Of a stretch of DNA of 9,811 nucleotides, positions 6,083-9,811 are shown piece by piece. The notes beneath the pieces are model-generated. The model was not told the DNA's origin and did no database searches. It saw nothing but the letters and a program-made list of their open reading frames with translations. The stretch is from Oscillospiraceae bacterium. Its GTDB lineage: Bacteria > Bacillota > Clostridia > Oscillospirales > Oscillospiraceae. The stretch is from positions 1 to 9,811 of the forward strand of contig JAFVAS010000310.1 of NCBI GenBank assembly GCA_017480395.1, in the 5' to 3' direction. The position numbers were made by a program, and so were the translations under genes. The number at the start of each line of letters is the position of its first letter. Position 1 is the first letter of the stretch.

Positions 6083-7678
6083 TCACAAAAAATTAATGCA
6101 ATCTAACCCCGCCACGGCCTCTGCCACCCGGACGCCGTCCACCGCCGCGGAGACGATGCCGCCGGCGTAGCCGCACCCCTCCCCGCAGGGGTAGACTCCC
6201 CGGAGCGCGGTCTGGAGCGTCGCGTCCCGCCTCAGCCGCACCGGGGAGGAGGAGCGGGTCTCCACCCCGGTCAGCACCGCGTCGGAATCCGCAAATCCCC
6301 GCACCTTCCGATCAAAGATGGGCAGGGCGTCCCGCAGGGCGGCGGTCACATAGCCGGGCAGACAGTCCTCCAGGCTGCCCCAGGTCACGCCGGGCCGGTA
6401 GGTCGGCGCAACCCCTCCCCCGCCCGTCGAGGGGCGGCGGGCCAGAAAATCCCCCACCCGCTGGGCCGGGGCCCGGAAATTCCCCCCGCCTAGCTGAAAG
6501 GCGAGGCGCTCCCACTGCCGCTGGAACCGCACCCCGGCCAGGGGATCCGCGCCGGGGAAGTCGGCGGGGGTGACCCCCACCAGGAAGCCGCCGTTGATGT
6601 TCTCCCCATCCCGGGCGCGGAAGCTCATGCCGTTGGTGACCAGCTCCCCCGGCGCCGAAGCGGAGGCCACCACCTGCCCGCCCGGACAGACGCAGAAGGT
6701 GTAGGCGCTGCGCCCGGAGGGGAGGTGGCAGGACAGCTTGTAGTCGCTGGGAGGCAGCTTTTCCCAGACGTCGCCGAATTGAGCCCGGCTGATGGCCGCC
6801 TGGGGGTGCTCAATGCGGACCCCGATGGCGAAGGGCTTGGGCTCCAGGGGCAGCCCGGCGTCGTAAAGCATCTGGAAGGTGTCCCGGGCGGAGTGGCCGA
6901 TGGCCAGGACGAGGGTGTCCGTCTCCAGAATATACTCCCCCGACGGGCCCCGGACGGTCACCCCCCGCAGGCGGTCGCCCTCGGCGCGCAGGCCCACCAG
7001 CTGGCTCTCAAAGCGCACGTCACAGCCCAGGCGCAGCAGCTCCAGCCGGATGCTGCGCACCACCCGGCGGAGGATGTCGGTGCCGATGTGGGGCTTGTGG
7101 GCATACAGAGTATCCTCCGGCGCGCCGTGGCCGTGCAGGGTCTCCAGCACCGTGCCGATGCGGGGATCGTGGGTGCCGGTGGTCAGCTTGCCGTCGGAGA
7201 AGGTGCCCGCGCCCCCCTCGCCGAACTGGACGTTGGAGGCGGGATCCAGAATGCCCGTCTCCCAGAATCGGGCGACATCCTCCGCCCGGCGCTCCACACT
7301 CCTGCCCCGCTCCAGCACCACGCAGGGGATGCCGTTTCGGGCCAGATAGAGGGCGCAGAACAGCCCCGCCGGGCCCATCCCCGCCACCACGGGCATATTT
7401 GCGCTGCTGCGGTGCACCGGCGGGAAGGTGTATTCCCGCCGCTCCACCCGCTTCACGTTTTTGAGGCCCCGGCGCAGGATCCGCTCCTCTCCGGGCACCT
7501 CCAGGCGCAGGGAGTAGACCATCTGGATCCGGCTCTTGTCCCGGGCGTCGATGGACTGCCTGACGATCCGGATCGGGCCGCACCCGCCCCGGGGGAGGCC
7601 CAGCAGTTTTTCCAGTTTTCGCTCCAGCGCCTCCGGGGCGGCGTCCACCGGCAGGCGCAGATCATTGATTTGCAGCAT
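6083..7678 (-). CDS. NAD(P)/FAD-dependent oxidoreductase, COG2509 type
   Basis: Flavoprotein whose reaction is not established for this family. The 531 aa length is near family normal. Residues 1-92 form an N-terminal domain before the dinucleotide fold. GMGPAG (100-105) with E123 about 20 residues later is the FAD ADP-binding motif. FGEGGAGTFSDGKLTT (152-167) is a family signature. A CPGG followed by VVASAS occurs near 330-340. VETRSSSPVR near the C-terminus and PCGEGCGYAGGIVSAA close the FAD site. There is no membrane segment or signal peptide. The ATG at 7678 is preceded by GGTGAT (minus strand of 7682-7687), which can pair with the 16S 3' end; no other ATG is near. It lies 124 bases upstream of rubrerythrin on the same strand, so a redox link is possible but unproven, and rubrerythrin has its own promoter. 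Family call is confident, function is not. Confidence 0.92.
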   Translation of the reverse strand: MLQINDLRLPVDAAPEALERKLEKLLGLPRGGCGPIRIVRQSIDARDKSRIQMVYSLRLEVPGEERILRRGLKNVKRVERREYTFPPVHRSSANMPVVAGMGPAGLFCALYLARNGIPCVVLERGRSVERRAEDVARFWETGILDPASNVQFGEGGAGTFSDGKLTTGTHDPRIGTVLETLHGHGAPEDTLYAHKPHIGTDILRRVVRSIRLELLRLGCDVRFESQLVGLRAEGDRLRGVTVRGPSGEYILETDTLVLAIGHSARDTFQMLYDAGLPLEPKPFAIGVRIEHPQAAISRAQFGDVWEKLPPSDYKLSCHLPSGRSAYTFCVCPGGQVVASASAPGELVTNGMSFRARDGENINGGFLVGVTPADFPGADPLAGVRFQRQWERLAFQLGGGNFRAPAQRVGDFLARRPSTGGGGVAPTYRPGVTWGSLEDCLPGYVTAALRDALPIFDRKVRGFADSDAVLTGVETRSSSPVRLRRDATLQTALRGVYPCGEGCGYAGGIVSAAVDGVRVAEAVAGLDCINFL

Positions 7679-7693
7679 AGTATCACCGGCTAT

Positions 7694-7722
7694 ATTGTAT
7701 CAGAAAAACGCATAGATTGAAA
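7694..7722 (-). promoter_or_regulatory. Weak candidate promoter for the FAD oxidoreductase gene
   Basis: On the minus strand a -10 TACAAT (7694-7699) carries an extended TG one base upstream (TGATACAAT). A poor -35 TTTCAA (7717-7722) stands 17 bases away. The start would be near 7687, leaving only about 9 nt before the ATG at 7678, so the GGTGAT ribosome site would be at the very 5' end. The extended -10 supports it; the short leader argues against it. Confidence 0.35.
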
Positions 7723-7733
7723 CGGTGATTTGC

Positions 7734-8402
7734 ATGTATGCCTATTTTGCCCCCGGCGGCGGGCTGTGGCCCCGGTACTATCTGGAGCAGGTGCTGGGGA
7801 TGCCCCTGCTGCGCGTCGAGCTGCCCCGCCGTCTCTCCCCCGGGCAATGCCGTAAAATTGAGCGGCGTCTGCGGCGCTTCCGGGTGCACCAGACCCTCAA
7901 CCACCCCCAGACCTGGCGCGGCCCCGCGCTGCCCGCGCAGAACGCGACGCGGGAGCTGTGGCTGGAGGTCGCCCCGGAGCTGGCCCTGCGGGCCCTGATG
8001 GCCCGGAACATCGACCCCAGATATGCCTCGGTGGAGCTGGTGGCGGAGCATTGGAGCGCCTCGGCGGAGCAGATCCTCCTGTCCCTCATCCCCCGGGTGC
8101 GGCGCATCGTCCTCTCCGTCCCCGTGCCGGAGGGGCTGCTCTGGCACCTCCAGAGGGAGGCGGGCTTCTCCCCCGGCGTGGGTCAAGGGGATGTCGCCCT
8201 GTGCCTCTCCCCCGCCGTGCGAAAAAACGCCATTCCCCTCTGGCCGCCCCGGCCCGCCGTCCCCGGCTTTTCCCTCTCCACCGCCCGGCCCACCGGCGCG
8301 GAGGACTGCCCGGTGGAGCCGCTGCTGGCCGCGCTGCGTCAGTCGGGCCGATTGGGGCGGGAAGACATCATTTTATGCGCGGATGGCGCGCATTTGACTT
8401 GA
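7734..8402 (+). CDS. Uncharacterised protein, clade-specific type
   Basis: I do not recognise this gene. From the ATG at 7734 it gives 222 aa, with no signal peptide or membrane segment. An in-frame GTG at 7725 would add three residues, but it lies inside the GGTGAT that serves as ribosome site for the ATG, so the ATG is preferred. The N-terminal part (residues 1-60) is rich in Arg and aromatics, with a basic stretch KIERRLRRFR (41-50). From about 97 to 160 hydrophobic strand-like segments (ASVELVAE, RRIVLSV, DVALCLS) alternate with helix-like ones, as in an alpha/beta fold. The C-terminal 40 residues end in a strand DIILCAD. Pro and Arg are abundant. It is divergent from the FAD oxidoreductase (55 bases between starts) and its stop overlaps the -35 box of the greA promoter. 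Reading frame and codon use look like a real gene. Confidence 0.75.
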   Translation: MYAYFAPGGGLWPRYYLEQVLGMPLLRVELPRRLSPGQCRKIERRLRRFRVHQTLNHPQTWRGPALPAQNATRELWLEVAPELALRALMARNIDPRYASVELVAEHWSASAEQILLSLIPRVRRIVLSVPVPEGLLWHLQREAGFSPGVGQGDVALCLSPAVRKNAIPLWPPRPAVPGFSLSTARPTGAEDCPVEPLLAALRQSGRLGREDIILCADGAHLT

Positions 8403-8427
8403 CATACATTATAAGAACAATTATAAT
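8399..8427 (+). promoter_or_regulatory. Perfect-consensus sigma-A promoter for greA-lysS
   Basis: TTGACA (8399-8404), 17 bases, then TATAAT (8422-8427): both boxes match consensus fully with optimal spacing. The -35 overlaps the stop codon (8400-8402) of the upstream gene. The start would be near 8434, giving a leader of about 95 nt before the greA ATG. The expectation is very strong, factor-independent expression unless the leader or an operator restrains it. Confidence 0.93.
8408..8427. promoter_or_regulatory. Perfect 7-bp inverted repeat over the greA promoter
   Basis: ATTATAA (8408-8414) and TTATAAT (8421-8427) form a perfect inverted repeat with a 6-base centre; the right arm contains the -10 box. 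A repressor bound here would block the promoter. The arms are made of AT-rich hexamers that arise easily beside a TATAAT box, so it may be chance. It does not match the PerR or Rex spacing I know. Confidence 0.35.
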
Positions 8428-8445
8428 ATTTCAGACACTCTGCGC

Positions 8446-8478
8446 CCCCGCTTTGGCCTTCTCCCGCCAAGGTCGGGG
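8446..8478 (+). other. Hairpin in the greA leader
   Basis: CCCCG (8446-8450) pairs with CGGGG (8474-8478) and TTGGC (8453-8457) with GCCAA (8466-8470). These stack around a small internal loop, with an 8-base terminal loop. The hairpin begins about 12 nt into the predicted transcript. Only CTTTGTG follows, so it is at best a weak intrinsic terminator; an attenuator or pause element is possible. Confidence 0.5.
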
Positions 8479-8493
8479 CTTTGTGAAAAAACG

Positions 8494-8511
8494 CAAAACA
8501 GACTTGTTTTG
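8494..8511 (+). other. Second hairpin in the greA leader, abutting the ribosome binding site
   Basis: CAAAACA (8494-8500) and TGTTTTG (8505-8511) form a perfect 7-bp stem with a 4-base loop. The 3' arm ends on the first G of the GGAAGGAA ribosome binding site (8511-8518). Folding could hinder or present that site. The stem is AU-rich, so stability is modest. Confidence 0.4.
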
Positions 8512-8528
8512 GAAGGAACGTGTTGAAC

Positions 8529-8999
8529 ATGGCAAAAGTGTATAAGCTGACCGCCGCCCGGCTGAAGGAATTACAGGATGAAATGGTCTGGATGAAGACC
8601 GTCCGCGAGAAGGAAGTGGCCGATCTCATCAAGGAGGCCCGCTCCTTCGGCGACCTCTCCGAGAACAGCGAGTATGACGAGGCGAAAAACGAGCAGGGCA
8701 AGCTCTACTCCCGCATGGCCGAGGTGGAGGAGATCCTCTCCAACTACGAGATCATCGACGAGAGCGAGTTCGACGCCTCCGTCATCCATCCCGGCTCCAC
8801 CATCCGCGTCCACTCCCTGGAGATGAACACCGATCTGGAGTATCGCATCGTCGGCTCCCAGGAGGCCGACCCCATGCACGGCCGGATTTCCGAGGAGTCC
8901 CCCTTCGGCCGCGCCCTGCTGGGCAAGCGCGCCGGCGACGACATCACGGTGGAGGCCCCCGTCGGGGAGATGCACTACACCATCATGGACGTCAACTGA
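8529..8999 (+). CDS. greA: Transcription elongation factor GreA
   Basis: Binds the secondary channel of RNA polymerase and stimulates cleavage of backtracked RNA so that stalled complexes restart. The product is 156 aa, normal for the family. Residues 1-76 form the coiled-coil hairpin; its tip carries the diagnostic GDLSENSEYDEAK (41-53) with the acidic D42 and E45 that act at the polymerase active site. The C-terminal FKBP-like domain (about 82-156) has the signature SPFGRALLGKRAGD (124-137). The ATG at 8529 is chosen for its match to the family N-terminus; AAGGAA stands 10 bases before it. An in-frame GTG (8520) and TTG (8523) would add two or three residues and sit at shorter distances, so the start is not fully certain. 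A perfect-consensus promoter and a structured leader lie upstream; lysS follows after 46 bases, probably in the same operon. Confidence 0.96.
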   Translation: MAKVYKLTAARLKELQDEMVWMKTVREKEVADLIKEARSFGDLSENSEYDEAKNEQGKLYSRMAEVEEILSNYEIIDESEFDASVIHPGSTIRVHSLEMNTDLEYRIVGSQEADPMHGRISEESPFGRALLGKRAGDDITVEAPVGEMHYTIMDVN

Positions 9000-9045
9000 A
9001 ACCGCCCCATTCCCACCATACCGTTAGAAGGAAGTGCAATCACAC

Positions 9046-9811
9046 ATGGCTGAAAAGCAGAACGGAAACCAGAAGGTCTCCGAGCAGCAGGTCCGCCGGG
9101 AAAAGCTCTCCGCCCTCCAGGCGGCGGGACGCGATCCCTTTGTGCAGACCAAGTTTACCGTCTCCCATTTCTCCACCGACATCACCGAGCGCTTTGAGGA
9201 GATGGAGGGCAAAACCGTCACCATCGCCGGCCGCCTGATGAGCAAGCGGGGCATGGGCAAGGTCTCCTTCTGCGACCTTCAGGACAAGCTGGGCCGCGTG
9301 CAGCTCTATGTCCGCCGGGATCTGATCGGCGAGGACGAGTACGCCTGGTTCAAGAAGTATGACACCGGCGACCTGGTCGGCGTCACCGGCGAGGTTTTTA
9401 AGACCGAAAAGGGCCAGATCTCCGTGCGTGCCAGCCAGGTCGTCCTGCTGGCCAAGGCGCTCCAACCCCTGCCGGAGAAGTTCCACGGCCTGACTGACCA
9501 GGAGCTGCGGTATCGCCAACGTTATGTCGACCTGATCGTCAACCCCGACGTGAAGGAGACCTTCACCCGCCGCTCCCTGATCCTGCGGGAGCTGCGCGCC
9601 TATCTGGACAGCAAGGGCTTCATGGAGGTGGACACCCCCATCCTCACCCCCTTTGAGATCGGCGCCTCCGCCCGTCCCTTCTTCACCCACCACAACGCCC
9701 TGAACATGGAGATGGTGCTGCGCATCGAGACGGAGCTCTACCTCAAGCGGCTGATCGTCGGCGGCATGGATCGGGTCTATGAGGTGGGCCGCATCTTCCG
9801 CAACGAGGGCA
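9046..9811 (+). CDS. lysS: Class II lysyl-tRNA synthetase, N-terminal half, 3' end outside window
   Basis: Charges tRNA-Lys with lysine in the cytosol. I translated the plus strand: 255 codons are open to the window edge, about half of the usual 490-500 aa. The N-terminal OB-fold anticodon-binding domain spans about 57-137 (VTIAGRLMSKRGMGKVSFCDL and onward). The family linker HGLTDQELRYRQRYVDL (147-163) follows. Class II motif 1 is at about 173-199 (ending VDTPIL). ASARPFFTHHNALNM (207-221) and the beginning of motif 2, VYEVGRIFRNEG (244-255), are both typical of LysRS. The catalytic motif 3 is beyond the edge. GAAGGAAG (9028-9035) precedes the ATG at 9046 by 10 bases. It stands 46 bases after greA with no terminator between, and greA-lysS is a familiar pairing in Firmicutes. 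Confidence 0.97.
   Translation, partial: MAEKQNGNQKVSEQQVRREKLSALQAAGRDPFVQTKFTVSHFSTDITERFEEMEGKTVTIAGRLMSKRGMGKVSFCDLQDKLGRVQLYVRRDLIGEDEYAWFKKYDTGDLVGVTGEVFKTEKGQISVRASQVVLLAKALQPLPEKFHGLTDQELRYRQRYVDLIVNPDVKETFTRRSLILRELRAYLDSKGFMEVDTPILTPFEIGASARPFFTHHNALNMEMVLRIETELYLKRLIVGGMDRVYEVGRIFRNEG

Noticed and set aside
6064..6111. Possible terminator hairpin over the stop of the FAD oxidoreductase gene
   Set aside because: The CGGGG-type arms pair over 8-9 bp with wobbles, but the loop is about 30 bases and no T-run follows on the minus strand.
6725..7720. 331-codon open frame on the plus strand, opposite the FAD oxidoreductase
   Set aside because: Composition dominated by Ala/Gly/Gln/His and antisense to a gene with clear FAD motifs; no supporting start signal.
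8408..8427. PerR or Rex operator at the greA promoter
   Set aside because: The arms and 6-base centre do not fit the PerR box (7-1-7) or the Rex consensus as I know them; kept only as an unnamed inverted repeat.
8434..8528. Known riboswitch class or T-box in the greA-lysS leader
   Set aside because: The leader is only about 95 nt, with no T-box sequence, no specifier-loop architecture and no riboswitch core that I recognise.
1..9811. Mobile element, CRISPR array, phage genes, defence or toxin-antitoxin system, tRNA or rRNA
   Set aside because: No transposase, integrase, regularly spaced repeats, paired short toxin/antitoxin frames or RNA gene signatures were seen on either strand; the gene content is core chromosomal.

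Overview
The window looks like chromosomal core DNA from a strictly anaerobic, GC-rich member of the Clostridia (Firmicutes), most likely of the Oscillospiraceae / Flavonifractor-Lawsonibacter type. This placement is inferred from several features: strong AGGAGG-type ribosome binding sites, a reverse-domain rubrerythrin, the DUF512 radical SAM - der - plsY - gpsA gene order, a greA-lysS pair and a lipobox-type surface lipoprotein. The genus is a guess from general familiarity, not from a search. No mobile element, CRISPR array, tRNA or rRNA was seen.

Layout. (1) Bases 1-4009, minus strand: a tight four-gene operon read right to left, DUF512/PDZ radical SAM protein, der (ribosome-assembly GTPase), plsY (acyl-phosphate:G3P acyltransferase) and gpsA (G3P dehydrogenase, cut by the window edge). 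Gaps are 24, 5 and -4 bases. plsY and gpsA together supply and acylate sn-glycerol-3-phosphate, the first steps of phospholipid synthesis. (2) Bases 4010-4212: a divergent regulatory region with one good sigma-A-type promoter in each direction and a perfect 8-bp inverted repeat between them. (3) Bases 4213-5205, plus strand: a lipoprotein of unknown function. (4) Bases 5206-5370: a convergent end with a strong 12-bp terminator hairpin. (5) Bases 5371-7678, minus strand: a rubrerythrin with its own near-consensus promoter, and upstream of it a COG2509-type FAD-dependent oxidoreductase. (6) Bases 7679-7733: a compact divergent start region. (7) Bases 7734-9811, plus strand: an unrecognised 222-aa protein, then a perfect-consensus promoter (TTGACA-17-TATAAT) whose -35 overlaps that gene's stop, a hairpin-rich leader, greA, and the first half of lysS.

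Most of this is housekeeping. The parts most worth a second look are the divergent promoter/palindrome at 4054-4135, the greA leader with two hairpins behind a consensus promoter, the uncharacterised PDZ-radical SAM protein that heads the der-plsY-gpsA operon, and the unrecognised protein at 7734-8402. I did not find convincing evidence of an entirely new multi-gene system.
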